A stretch of 30,128 nucleotides of DNA, taken from assembly GCA_002245135.1 (NCBI GenBank), contig NGBS01000944.1:1-30128 (forward strand), written 5' to 3'. Positions 1-11,007 of this stretch are shown piece by piece (the stretch's first letter is position 1; each line of letters begins with the position of its first letter). Position numbers and translations under genes: made by a program. Below the pieces are notes generated by a model. That model did not search any database. It had not been told where the DNA came from and saw nothing but the letters and a program-made list of their open reading frames with translations. This DNA is from Proteromonas lacertae (taxonomy: Eukaryota; Sar; Bigyra; Opalinata; Proteromonadidae).

Positions 1-495
1 TTGGAATATTTAACTGTTGCTGATCTTTTGAAGATTCATTATTAATTTCTACAGATTCTATATTACCAACAATACCAAATACATCAGATAATAATCTTTC
101 ATCGCATTTATCATTCAAATTATCAACTTTAACACAATATAACCTTCTATTTTCATTCTCTATATCACTTTCACTTTCATTTTCACTACTATCTTCTTCT
201 CTTACATATTTTCGTTTGTATTGCTTACGTTTTGGTTTTATACTGTCACTTTCTTGTCGTTTCTCTTCATATACGATTGGTGGTGGTATTTGCATATAGG
301 ATTCATTATCATAATACTGTATATTGTGATAATTATGATATGATATAGGATTATATGATGTTGAATAATCTATATATTCATAATTTCTCTCATATTTTTG
401 ACTTTCTTGTTGCTTAGTGGATATTACATCCGTGTATCTTGTTGTTGTCAAGTTATTATCTATAAATTAAACATTAGAACATCATATATACTCAT
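1..495 (-). CDS. RRM-type RNA-binding protein, 5' part (runs off the left edge)
   Basis: The minus-strand reading is open from about 459 to the window edge. It starts with an asparagine/tyrosine-rich stretch, then a basic-acidic linker (KPKRKQYKRKYVREEDSSE), then RRLYCVKVDNL followed by CDERLLSDVFGIVGNIESVEI. That last part matches beta1 (RNP2), helix 1 and beta2 of an RNA recognition motif. The RNP1 strand would lie outside the window. The start is inferred: ATG at 495-493 plus one base (ATGA), then a 32-nt GT-AG intron (460-491), which splices into NNLTTTRYTD and makes a four-base first exon. No other ATG is in frame. The RRM is clear. The particular protein and its RNA target cannot be told from this part. 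Confidence 0.6.
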
Positions 496-1082
496 TTTAA
501 CTCAACTTTCAAATTACCATACAAAAGAATTTATGATTGGACAACCATTTCAATAGATTCTATTGATGTTTGTGCCGATATTATACCAATAAAGATCCTC
601 AATAATCCACTGATATATTATCTTCATCTAATCTGCAAATCTATATGAAGGTGTATAATCTAAAATTTATCTATAGGATAGTTATTTTATACATATTATC
701 CTATTACCATTTAATACTATATTTTAAACAGACATATTAGCTATATATAGGAATTTATGGTAAGTTAATGACAGTTGCATACTATTGTAATTTTAATATT
801 ATCTGTTGTTCAGGTAGATATAAAATAAGGTATATTCTAACACCAAATAGCATATATTAATCTAAACCTTGAAATACATAGTTACCACTTTTTCATCATA
901 ATATGAGTAAGATAATGATTATTTAACTTCATCATAACACCATTTCATAATATGTAAGCGTAATTCTTACCACAACACGAAATTTTCTATTTTGAATAAT
1001 GATTCAAGCTTTATTTCAAGCTTTTTCTATCATTACATCACTATACATCCCACAAACAACATATAATCAATAAAAATAATAT
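496..1082. other. Intergenic region, no confident gene
   Basis: It lies between the RRM gene start and the end of the WDR93-like gene. Short minus-strand open pieces occur (for example about 540-620, reading MKIIYQWIIEDLYWYNIG), but none is long or joins well, so I do not call a gene. Two AGCTTGAA elements sit at the right end on the minus strand. That is about 500 bp from the RRM start, further than such elements lie from starts elsewhere in the window. A decayed gene between them is possible. Confidence 0.4.
1003..1022 (-). promoter_or_regulatory. Two tandem AGCTTGAA elements
   Basis: On the minus strand AGCTTGAA occurs at 1022-1015 and again at 1010-1003, 12 bp apart. The same or a one-base variant sequence lies near several other gene starts in the window. 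The orientation fits leftward transcription. The distance to the known start at 495 is unusually long. Confidence 0.35.
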
Positions 1083-3520
1083 TTAAACATTTAAAATAGA
1101 TTTGAAATATTTATTTCTTATTTTAGTTGGAACATCTTCTCTATAATTATTATGACTAATTTTCACTTTTTCTTCATAGTAATTTAAATTAAACTTATAA
1201 TCAGGAGTATTAGCTTGAATTGGAGCTAAAATTTCGTTGGTCAATTTTGAAGTAACTGTTTTATTGGTCGTAGAACTTGTTATACTTGTTCTGGACAATT
1301 TACTTCTCCTTCTACTACTTCCTATTAATGAACTTCTTCTAGAACTTCCTGGACTATTTATATTATATATAAATAAATATATATATATATATACTTTAAA
1401 TTATACTTCATTTCAGCTGGTATATCGATTGTATTAATGATTTTACTTACATCATAATCACTGGATAATCTTTCACTAACATTCAGTTGTTTAAACAATT
1501 TTATAGCAATTATTGAGTTATGATATTGATTACAACCTCTGAATATTGTAGGATAAAGTGTACATAAGAAATCAGTCCATTGATATATTGATATTCTCAT
1601 ATTATTACTTTCATTATTAATTAATACAAACACATTGTTGTTTAATTCGTGTAATGAATTTATCTAAATATATAATAATAATAATATAATACATTAGGAT
1701 TATTACAGAATGAATAACCAGCACTTCTTTGATGCTAATAAAAATCCTACTAATCCACCTTGATCTAAATCTAATACAAATAATTCATTCTTATCACTCA
1801 ACAAAAATAATATTGGCATTTCACTTAATCCAACACAATTTATTATATTACCATGTAAACTACTTGACCAATACTTTAAACTAACACTGCTTACTGTTTT
1901 ACTTAAATCATATTGAAATATTCTTCCTTCTTCATTTAAACCAATTAAATGTTGATCTTTATATAAAATAACAGCACTTTACTACACTTCCCATACTTTC
2001 ACATATTCTTTCTATACAATGTAATCTTAAATCATAAATTAATAACAATCCACTTTCTAGACCCAAAACATACTTTACTTTTTTCATCATTTATGGAATA
2101 ACAACTTATATTACCACTAATTTCACTACATGATGAATACTTTAAATCATCTTTCATTTCTGTGTTGATATTCACTAAATCAATACCATCATCATATTTG
2201 TAGATTAAATTCTTTCCTTTCCAAAATACTATAAATTCCACTCTTTCTTTATTGAAACTAGAACTATTAATAATTACAGTTGGAACTGGGAATTCTCTTC
2301 CTTCATAACTTTCTATTGAAGTTTTATTCTCATTTACTTCTCCATCTTTTTTATTGGGACTTTTCTTTGCATTCTTTGCTGGTTTTGCTGGTTTGGGGGT
2401 TTTGGGAGTTTTGGGGGTCTTTCTACCACCTTTAGGTGATGATGTATCTTCTTTAGTTTCTTCTTCTTCATTTCTTGGCTCTTTTGCTACGATTGTTCCT
2501 ATTGAAACAGGAGGTAATATCTTATAACATAATTCTAATTCTATTTTTTATCTTTTATATTGATTTTATATAGTTGGTATTCTGGTTTTGTTGATGTAAT
2601 TATACAATATTTACCATAACTATGAATATAGCCATTTACATTTTCAAATTGAATTTTATCACTATTAACCCATTCATTAGCTATCATATCATAATATATT
2701 AATGAAAAGGAAGTGTTTGTATTTACAATAGGTGTTGCTTTTTCTTCTTCTTTTTTAATTGTTTTTTCTCTGATTCTGGTCTTTCAGATTCATTATTGTT
2801 ATTGTTGTTATTACCCTTTTCATTTCCTCCTATCAATAAATATAATATATTATCATAAAAACAGGATGTTATCCAACTAATATTCTCATATACATTGGAT
2901 GTATCAGTATTTACTGATATTGGAGCATCATTATCAATATAATATAGAGAAAGTTTACTTGATTGATGAGCATATATAATAGTTTTGCTTTCTTTATTAG
3001 TTTCTATTACAGTTAATGGATCTTCATCATGTCTATGAGATGTTGATGGTTGTACATAGTGTAGCTCTTTAGCTGATAAAGGACCATGGAATGTACCTGC
3101 TAACTTTTCTTTCGAATCGAGATATCTCCAAAGTCCATCAATTATATCTTCTTCTAATACCTTTTGTATTCTTCTAAACGGTTGAGGGAGAGGATCGTGA
3201 TGAAAATCTGGATCTAAATAGCCATCTGGTACTCCAACATTCAATACATGTACGAATTTATCTAATAGAAAACAACCATTAGGATGAATAAATGTGTTTG
3301 TAAGAGAAATTTTGTCTGCTTGTGTCATTTTAAAACCTATTTCATCAAAAAACATCAATGCATGTTTATAAACTAATCGTTTATCATTTAATGAAGAGTT
3401 CTAGACATATATCATAAAAATGTATACATTAAAGAAGTCTCGAATATTTATTTGTTTCTTCAAATATGTTAATTGGATTCTCCTTATAAAATCAGGTAAA
3501 TTCTCATCCACTTGTGACAT
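1083..3520 (-). CDS. WDR93-like WD40-repeat protein
   Basis: The start is MSQVDENLPDFIRRIQ at 3520. A 27-nt intron (3401-3427) leads into NSSLNDKRLVYKHALMFFDEIGFKM. The stretch DPLPQPFRRIQKVLEEDIIDGLWRYLD resembles the LPQPYRMINKLVN region near the N terminus of WDR93, recalled from memory. After it come blocks with beta-propeller character (GLLLIYDLRLHCIERIC; IGLNEEGRIFQYDL; ELFVLDLDQGG), a basic KTPKTPKTPKPAKPAK linker and an Arg/Ser-rich tail (GSSRRRSKLSRTS). Further introns are at 2057-2078 (only 22 nt), 1664-1692 and 1354-1394. Length is about 770 residues. The frame changes with no clean intron near 2775 and 2535, each one A short in a six-A run, and near 1970 and 1722. At 1722 a 16-nt GT-AG removal would also restore frame. 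WDR93 is linked to cilia in animals. The family call is moderate. Confidence 0.5.
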
Positions 3521-3587
3521 ATTCCAAAAAAATCAAAATAAAACGATTTGACAATTAACACATGTTCATTGTTAGAAATCTTTAAGA
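3521..3587. promoter_or_regulatory. 67-bp divergent promoter gap
   Basis: The WDR93-like gene and the PX-PH-pseudokinase gene start back to back with only 67 bp between their ATGs. Both promoters must lie in this gap or inside the genes. It is A/T-rich and lacks the GCTTGAA element seen elsewhere. Confidence 0.45.
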
Positions 3588-6261
3588 ATGAGTAACACAC
3601 CACCAATAGTACCTGGGCTTACAATCAATGTAACATTTACTGAGACATCTAAAGATCCTGAGACTGGCAAACCGATAACGTTATATTCTCTAGATATAAT
3701 TGATAATGGTAAGTACAAAGTAGTAAAAGTGAGATATAGAATGTATGAATATTAGTGTATCTAATTTAGTGTTCTGTTACTAAATCAAAAAGTGAGAATG
3801 TCTTTAAACGTAATTCGTCGAAGTGATTTACTATCAGCCCTTCCCAAACTTCCAGCTAAGCGGTTCTTCAAAAATCTAACTCCAGAAGTGATAAGATCAA
3901 GAAAACAAGCAATATCTGAGTTTATGAAAGTATATTGATAGAATAATTGATGTTAATTATAGAGTTTAGCAGAAATAGCTTGTGAAGAACCTTCCATTCA
4001 TAGATTAGTAACAAATTTACTAGCTGAAGTAGATCAAACTGATAAGTATAGAATTGAATTAATAAATTGAATATAGAGAATTTAAAGAGAAGAGTCGTAG
4101 CAGAGGTTCATCGATAGAGAATATGGACATAATCGTATATAAAGGTACATTATACATGATGAATATAAAAAAGTTGAACTATGAATGGGTTAAAAGATTT
4201 GTATTTTTAAAGAATGATAAATTATATTTATATTCTCCAAGTGGTTCAACTTTGTTATCAGTAATCGATCTAAGTGTAGGAGGTTGTGTTGGATTTATTC
4301 CTGCTTCTTCAATTCCAAATTATAATTCCAATTCCGATGCAAGATGTATTTTATTATCATTACCATTTAACTGTAAGTTTTATATTACTTGTGAGAGTTT
4401 AACTGAACAAAATGAATGGGTTAAAGAGATAAAATCTATTTTGACATATTATAATACAAATGCTGTTGTATTAGGTGATTTTGAATATGTATTTATATAT
4501 TTATATAATGAATGATAGTGTGATCCAATTGAATTTGCCTCAAGTGAAGAAACAATCGCAATTCCAACTGAAAATTACAGTGTCGATTATGAAGTAACAA
4601 CAATAATAGCGAAAACAGATAAAGAAATAATTTACAATGGTACTGTATATGGAATAGATGCAATAATTAAACAAATTAATATTCCATTATCAATAGAGAA
4701 TCAGAAAGTGGTTGATTTAGGTAATTCATTATATCAAGTATGCTATTATTATCATTATTAGTAATGTATTACTATAGTTACGTCATCCTAATATATTATT
4801 ATTATATAACATCAATTGGAATCCTCCTGTAATTCAAATAGTAACAGAGAAATGTAGTGGTTATACATTATATGATTTTATTCATATAAATAATAATGCA
4901 TTTGATGGAATGACAATAATAAAAATATTAAAAGAAATATGTTTTGCATTATTATATCTATGGAATGCTAGAAAGACAATATATAGAAGAGAATTATCAT
5001 CACATTCACTATATTATACAAATGAGAATCAATTGAAATTAACAGATTATGGTTATACATCAACAGCTTCGTATATATTTATTATATATATGAAATAGTG
5101 AAGAAAATCAATTTATATTAAAAGCTTTATCTCGACCTCATGTTCCAATATCTAATGATGATGATAGTGATAGTTTCTTATGGATAGCTCCTGAGATATT
5201 AATGGAACAACAATACTGTGAATATTGTGATGTATATTCATTTGGAATAATTATTACTGAGTTACTTACATATAATGTTCCTTATAATTATACAAAAGAG
5301 AATGAGAATGCAATTTTAGGCAATATTATCAATGAAGGATTAACTCCATTATTACCTAGTTGGAAAGGTAATGAATTAAGCGAATCTACAATTGGTAAAT
5401 CATTATGTTATTTAACAAAAGATTGCTTAAGTCGAGATACATCAAATAGACCATCTATTAATGAAATTGTATTTATATATATATATATATATATTGTATT
5501 ATTTGATTGATTAGATTTCATCATTAAATGCAATTGATATGAATCCCATAAAATCATTTCATGAAATAGAAATGCCAATGCTAATTGAAGGATTTGATAA
5601 TTTAGATGAAAATTATAAATTACGAAGTTGTAAAACATTATCTAAATATAGTGATGATTGTTTACAATCAATAGTAATTGGTTCTTTAACATCCAATGAT
5701 CTAGGCCAATATCATTCAGCCATAATAGTTCGATTAAGTCATATAATGGATAGTTGTAAAGTAAAAGTAGATCAACAATCTGTAGATGCAAATGATTATA
5801 ACTTGTTAAATATTTGTAGTCGAAGTATTTATAGTTATATTCGATGTTGTGATACTTCAATAAATGAAGATGATACTCATATAATATTACCTCATTTATT
5901 TGAAATAATATACATATTAAGTAGAAATCATTATTTGCATAAAGATATAAAGTCAATTCTACATATAAATGGATTAAGTTTGTTGTATATATCATTATAT
6001 ATAACATCTTCCTATCAAGAAGTAGTAAGAAATCTAGAAAATATTATATCTTTATATCATAATGAAAGTGATTTAAAATCGTTTATAATAATGTTATGCC
6101 CATATATTAATAATAAGATATTATTTAGTGAAGAATTATGTAATGATGAAAAATGGAATAGAATAATACACAGTATAGATTTTAGTGAATTAGACAATTA
6201 CAACAACAAATTGATAATAACTAAAATATTTGATCTATTTGGTCAATTGAAAAATATATAG
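3588..6261 (+). CDS. PX-PH-pseudokinase protein
   Basis: Eight exons joined across introns at 3743-3769, 3930-3962, 4046-4076, 4489-4518, 4738-4777, 5071-5098 and 5469-5514 give 812 residues with no stop. Residues about 1-145 form a PX domain: YSLDIIDNGKYKVVKVRY, then RRSDLLSALPKLPAKRFFKNL and the following helix. Next is a PH domain (IIVYKGTLYMMNIKKLNYEW ... NEWVKEI). The kinase-like domain keeps a lysine (GIDAIIKQI), LRHPNILLLYN, DYG in place of DFG, APEIL and the VYSFGIIITELLT segment. The catalytic loop reads RRELSSHS where HRDLKxxN is expected, so catalytic Asp is Glu and the Mg-binding Asn is Ser. A glycine-rich loop is not evident. I infer a pseudokinase of the tyrosine-kinase-like type. 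The last 240 residues are helical and resemble no domain I know. A lipid-binding membrane adaptor is the likely role. Confidence 0.75.
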
Positions 6262-6701
6262 ATTATTATTTTTTTTCTCATTATGTTGTTTGTTGATGAG
6301 TTACAAATGATAAGGATATGTACTGAGAAAAAAATAAAAATAGTCTTGTCCTTTATGTTGTTATGAATAACAAAATGTATAATTAACATTATTAAAACAC
6401 AACTTTAGCTAATTTGTTATATGTAAGGTAAATAACATCAAACACGCCTATAATACACAAAATTGGTTATCTGTTATTTTTTCTTTATTATTTCACTCTA
6501 TTCTTAGTAGCACTCCTCATTATAACTATTATAAGGTCAGATATTCAAAATAAATAATCACATCACTTTTAATTTTGATTTTTATGAAAATGAGGATCAA
6601 GCTTTGAAAAGAGTAATTCAAACTATTTTTATTTTTTATTCTTTTTTGAGTAAACAGCAACACATTATAGAAAATGTAAATGTTATAAAAATTCTTATTA
6701 T
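6262..6701. other. Convergent 3' intergenic region
   Basis: It separates the ends of two convergent genes. There is no open frame of note on either strand, and it is rich in poly-A/poly-T. It contains TCAAGCTTTGAAAA at about 6598-6611, which resembles the element seen near start codons although no start codon is nearby. A small non-coding RNA is possible but nothing positive supports it. Confidence 0.4.
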
Positions 6702-8772
6702 CTAACTTGTTTGATGAGAAACTGATAATAGTTCAACTGCGTTGGTTTTACCAAATAACACAACATAAGGATATAATGGAGAAGATAAATCTTTAACAAG
6801 CAAAACAGGAGATGAATTATTATGACTTATCCAAAATTCTCTTTTATTCATATCAACAATCATTTCATAAATTGAACCATCTCCATGATTATTGAAATTT
6901 GGATTTTCAGTAACAACTGTTCCAATATTACAATATAAAGTAATATCTTCACTTTTACTATTTATTGCTAAAAAACTACATGTTGTTGATTTATCACAAA
7001 TACGATAACCAGAATATGTATTATTAGTTGATAAACCTATCATCATTCCATCATAATAACTTCCATTTTGATGAAATTGATATTTGATATGATAAACTCC
7101 ATTTTCCATTTTCAAATTCAAATAACAATGACGATAACAACCATAAATTGTATTACTTATAAATTTTCCATAATTTGTAATTGATATTTTATCACTTTTG
7201 TTTAATTCTGTGAATTTCACATCAATAAATTCCACTGACATTTTGAATTTCTTTTCATTTAGAATATTCTTACAACTTATTTCATATTCTCTCTTTTCGA
7301 TTTCTTTATCTACTCTTCCATTAATTATTCCATTTTCTTTATTTATCATTAAACCATCTGGCAATGAAGGATTGATCGAAAATTCACATCGATTTCCATC
7401 AAATGAAGGAATTATTGACATTTCTTCATCTAATATAAATAAATATTCTGATTGAGGATATGAAAATGATGTGATTTCTTTTGTTTTTAATTCACTCAAT
7501 AATTCTTTATCTTTTATTATTACAATCATTTCTTCTTCTTCTTTGAAACTCAGTTTATTCTCTTTTATATATTCCATTAATAATTCTTTAGATTTGGAAT
7601 TTAGATAATTATCTTCATTCAATATTCTGAATAGAATTTCTTTTCCACATACTTCTTCTATTATTGAAATATTCGTTTTATCATCAATAAACAAACATAA
7701 ACATTTCATTGTTCGATTTCTTTTATTCTCATTGTATTCTATACATAATCTATCCATAAGATTTCTCTTTTCTGTATTTGAGATATATTCTATTTAAATA
7801 TATTTTTAGTATTTATACTTTCCATTTTCATATTTTTGTATTTCATTATCATTAATACTATTTCCATCATTTTTATATTATTCATTTCTAATATACACAT
7901 TATTTCATCATTCAATTCTTCTTCTTTTATCTTATCCAATATTCTTCTTTCTTCTTCATTAAAGTCTTCTTCTTCATTATCTTCATTGTAATTGTTGATT
8001 ATTACATTTTGAATTTTCTCATCTTTTGTTAAATATATTTCTATGTGATTTTTACATTCATTTTTCTTTAATTTTATATTCATTTCTTTCAACATTTCTT
8101 TATTCTCTTTTGTTATCTCATTCTCTTTTATTTTTTCACAATCGATATCTTCTTCTATCAATTGCTTAAAATCATCTTTAATCTCTTTATTATCTTTCTT
8201 ATTCTTTTGGAATTTATACCATTCCAATAACCGATTTAATAACCATAACTCATTCACGATTATCACATCTTTCATATTTAATATCTCACTCAAATTATTC
8301 ATTTCTAATCTCAACAAATATTCATTCTTATATAAATATTTATATCCTCGCTTTTCTATTTCCATATTTTTCAAGTCTTCTATCTCTCTCAAACATCCAC
8401 CAAATACATTACATATATGAATTAATTTCATTAACACTTCATCATCTATATTATTCTTCACAAATTCATAACAATCATTTATTATCTCTTTTTCACAATA
8501 ACATAAACAAAACAACAACACTTCACACACATTCTCTTTACAGATTATCAGTTCACCACCACTGTAGTATTTCTCCATCTCATAATAGCCAATTTCTTCG
8601 ATTTCTTCATATAACTCTAAAACTCCAACAAACTCACGATCTAACAACAGTTTCTTCACAGTTTCATTTCCATTCACTAAAATTGACTTGATTGACATTA
8701 TTCGGCTATTTCCAATCTTCACTTCTATATCACCAAAACCACTTTCGACCAATTTTCGACATAATCTATCAT
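6702..8772 (-). CDS. BTB/putative-Ig/SPRY-domain protein
   Basis: Two minus-strand frames join across one 29-nt GTAT-TAG intron (7790-7818), giving MKMEKYISNTEKRNLMDRL at the junction. The N terminus has the BTB pattern (FGDIEVKIGNSRIMSIKSIL) followed by a BACK-like helical part. A very acidic Lys/Glu/Asn linker comes next. Then CEFSINPSLPDGLMINKENG has the signature of the putative-Ig (He_PIG) family, and the last 170 residues look like a SPRY/B30.2 sandwich (YHIKYQF, MMIGLST, REFWISHNN, LYPYVVLFGK). Start: the frame runs open to 8752 with no ATG. MIDYVEKLVESGFGD would start at 8772 if GAAAATTGG carried one more A. BTB plus SPRY suggests a substrate adaptor for a cullin-3 ubiquitin ligase, but this is inference. 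Confidence 0.6.
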
Positions 8773-8929
8773 AAAAATAAATATAAAAAATACCCTTCTT
8801 CTCTTATGCTTTTGTTCACTTTTATTATCATCTTTATGTAAATATATAACAAAAATAACGAAATTCGATTTTTATCAAAATTTTGAATAACCCAAATTTC
8901 AAAATGTGATTTAAATCATATGCAGAAGA

Positions 8930-9490
8930 TGCGATAAATATAATAATACTCTTATGTGATTTATTAATGCATATTGCATATGTTGTGATGATATAAATGA
9001 TGAATTTCTAGACTTATCAAATTTTCAATTACTTCCATTTGTGGATATAAATTACAAACTTACGATAAATGAATATATTAATAATGATTCCAATAAAATT
9101 TCGGATGTATAATCATCAAACAACAAGAAAATTTAATACATCATAATACATCATAATACATATTTATGTGTATTGTTTATTATTTAATATCATAAATATA
9201 AAAGGGATAATTTAAACAATAAAGTAGTGGCAAGAAGTTTATGTTGTTCAAACTAACAATAAAAAGGACAAAATACTTCACTCATGTAATCTTTGTAAAG
9301 AAGAATATACAGATGTAATTTATTATACTCAAATAAAAGAAAGAAAGAATATTTAAGTGATAAATGTATGTCCCTTGGATTTGAAGGGTAAAGTGGAATT
9401 GAAATAATAAATATAGCAAGACTGAATGTGATTTTTGTATGATTTATGTTGTAGAACAACTGATTGTTGTTCAATATAGTTAGAAATATT
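8930..9490 (+). pseudogene. Probable decayed cysteine-rich gene
   Basis: Several short plus-strand pieces look coding and carry paired cysteines: ICRRCDKYNNTLM, FINAYCICCDDINDEF (same frame after a TGA), HSCNLCKEEYTD and TECDFCMIYVVEQL. Cys-x2-Cys pairs in this order suggest a zinc-binding protein. I could not join the pieces into one open gene with the intron style used elsewhere in the window, and the frame is broken in several places, so I call a remnant. A badly read but intact gene remains possible. The family was not recognised. Confidence 0.35.
9134..9161. repeat. Short tandem repeat, 10-bp unit TCATAATACA
   Basis: The unit TCATAATACA occurs twice in a row (9141-9160) and is preceded by a partial copy. 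It lies inside the probable decayed gene. Confidence 0.7.
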
Positions 9491-9681
9491 AATGAACCAA
9501 TGGAAAAGTATGTTTATCATCGTAAATTGTTAGTTTCAAAATTGAATTGTTTTTTATGTTTTTGATATCATTATGAATCAACTTTTGAAGAGAAATATGG
9601 CTATGTGAAGTTAAAAGCTGATTAAGCTGAGGTAATTGAAAATGGTAAGGGTTAATAGCAATAGAAATTATACAGATAATA

Positions 9682-10689
9682 TTATTTTTTAGATTTTTTA
9701 CTTTTACTTGTTTTTTTTGTTTGTGTAGTAGTGTTTTTTCTTTTTCTCCCTCTTTTTGGTTTTTCATCATAATTCTCTTCATCATTATCATCATCTTTTA
9801 CTTCTTCTTCTTCTTCTTCTTCATTCTCTTCTTCTCCTTTAGGTTGATAGTTCATTATTGATCGTTTATCAGATTCTTTCATTTTCTCAGTAGCATATCT
9901 CAGTCCTTCCCTTATAAAATATTTATAATTCTCTTTAATAAAGTTCTTTGTTAAGCTAAGATCAGCTAAACTTAATTCTCTCAACACCCATCCAACACCT
10001 AGTTGAGCAAACCTTTCATTATTCTTTACTACACTATTATATATATCTAATATTTATACTTTGAACATATTTTTATTATTACATCATTATATTCTCCATG
10101 TTTAGCTATTGGAACAAATCCAACACAAGATACTCTTTGAACCCATAATTTATCACATCCAGACCATTTTAATAGCCAATCAACTGTACTTTTCTGTTTT
10201 TTGATTCTTTTACAAATGGCAGAAGCAAATCGATCTGCATTACACCACCAACATAAACTTTTATCAATTGTATCTATAAATTAACACTAAACAGTTAATA
10301 CTTTTCACTAAATCATAGTCATCATCTTTTATTGAATTGGGGTATTTACTTATACATAAAGATCCAAAGTATTTCATCTCTTCATACTCATCTGAAATAA
10401 ATTTCATACTTAGATCAGTCTTTTCTCTATCATTCAAACCATTAATATCTTCTTTATCCAAATTTGAGAATATTTGCTTTAGTTCTCCACATCTAGTACC
10501 TATTATTTTTACTTGCTTAAATCAATCTATAAATTAACAACTATATACATATTTCATATATTTACTTTCATGTTCTTGTATGGATTTACTACTAGCAGCA
10601 GTAATTAAAGATCTTGCTTTCTCTATTATCTATATTATTAAAACACATATATATTGCTATACTTTATCAAGTTTACTAACTTTATTCAT
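9682..10689 (-). CDS. DNA alkylation repair protein (AlkD-type HEAT-like)
   Basis: Five exons (introns 10630-10662, 10516-10548, 10274-10301 and 10047-10066) give 297 residues from MNKVSKLDKIIEKARSL. Family hallmarks are the N-terminal SKYMKYQVKIIGTRCGELKQI (compare YMK.-F.G.) and the helical repeats WWCNADRFASAICKRI, KLWVQRVSCVGFVPIA and NNERFAQLGVGWVLRELSL. AlkD proteins are all-helical glycosylases that remove bulky or charged N3/N7-alkylated bases. The tail is unusual: about 20 acidic residues, then a Lys/Arg-rich end (KPKRGRKRKN) that could be a nuclear localisation and DNA-binding extension. The second intron ends in AAG, the others in TAG. The 20-nt fourth intron is among the shortest here; one missing A could instead explain that junction. 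Confidence 0.7.
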
Positions 10690-10710
10690 ATTAATATTAT
10701 TATTATCAAA

Positions 10711-10752
10711 AAATTCCCGCCAAAAATACCTTAATTTGTCAAATTGGCGCTT
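10711..10752 (-). promoter_or_regulatory. E2F-like sites upstream of the DNA repair gene
   Basis: Read on the minus strand, TTTTTGGCGGGAATTTT lies about 25 bp upstream of the ATG of the AlkD-type gene. It matches the E2F/DP consensus TTTSSCGC and the common form TTTGGCGGGAA. A second G/C block, AGCGCCAATTTG, sits about 25 bp further upstream in opposite orientation. Such GC clusters are rare in this AT-rich window. E2F factors drive S-phase and DNA repair genes in animals, plants and many protists, which fits the gene. Confidence 0.5.
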
Positions 10753-11007
10753 AATGAAAAAGATTAATCTATAAAGATATTGTTATTTTACTATGTTAAA
10801 AATACCAATTAAAACATAAAAACACAAGGAATATATTAATTAAACTTCGAAAATGCAAATCCTACCATAAATTATTATATCTGGATTAAAATACTTATTA
10901 TAAATACTTGTTTTATAGTAATTGAAAAGAATTATTTTATGTTTTGATATTTCAAAAGAATTATAGTTATTATTAGATTTTCAAGCAAAACAAAAACAAA
11001 GTAACAA
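10753..11007. other. Remaining spacer between Kelch-BTB end and the DNA repair gene
   Basis: No coding signal. On the minus strand TTTTGCTTGAAAATC covers about 10976-10990, followed by TTTTGAAATATC. This resembles the GCTTGAA/TTTGAAA pair found in front of other genes, but at about 290 bp from the start. Confidence 0.4.

Noticed and set aside
1728-1743. A 16-nt GT-AG intron (GTAGGATTTTTATTAG) in the WDR93-like gene
   Set aside because: It does restore the frame, but a one-base error in the following AAA does so equally well, so I do not list it as an intron.
5642-6007. 121-codon minus-strand open frame rich in Tyr, Leu and His
   Set aside because: It lies wholly opposite the well-supported pseudokinase gene and its composition is that of a complementary shadow.
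8930-9115. In-frame TGA between two cysteine clusters read as selenocysteine
   Set aside because: No SECIS-like hairpin was visible and other breaks occur nearby, so decay or read error is more likely.
9780-9840. TTC-repeat microsatellite as a regulatory or telomeric repeat
   Set aside because: It simply encodes the Glu-rich stretch of the DNA repair protein on the minus strand.
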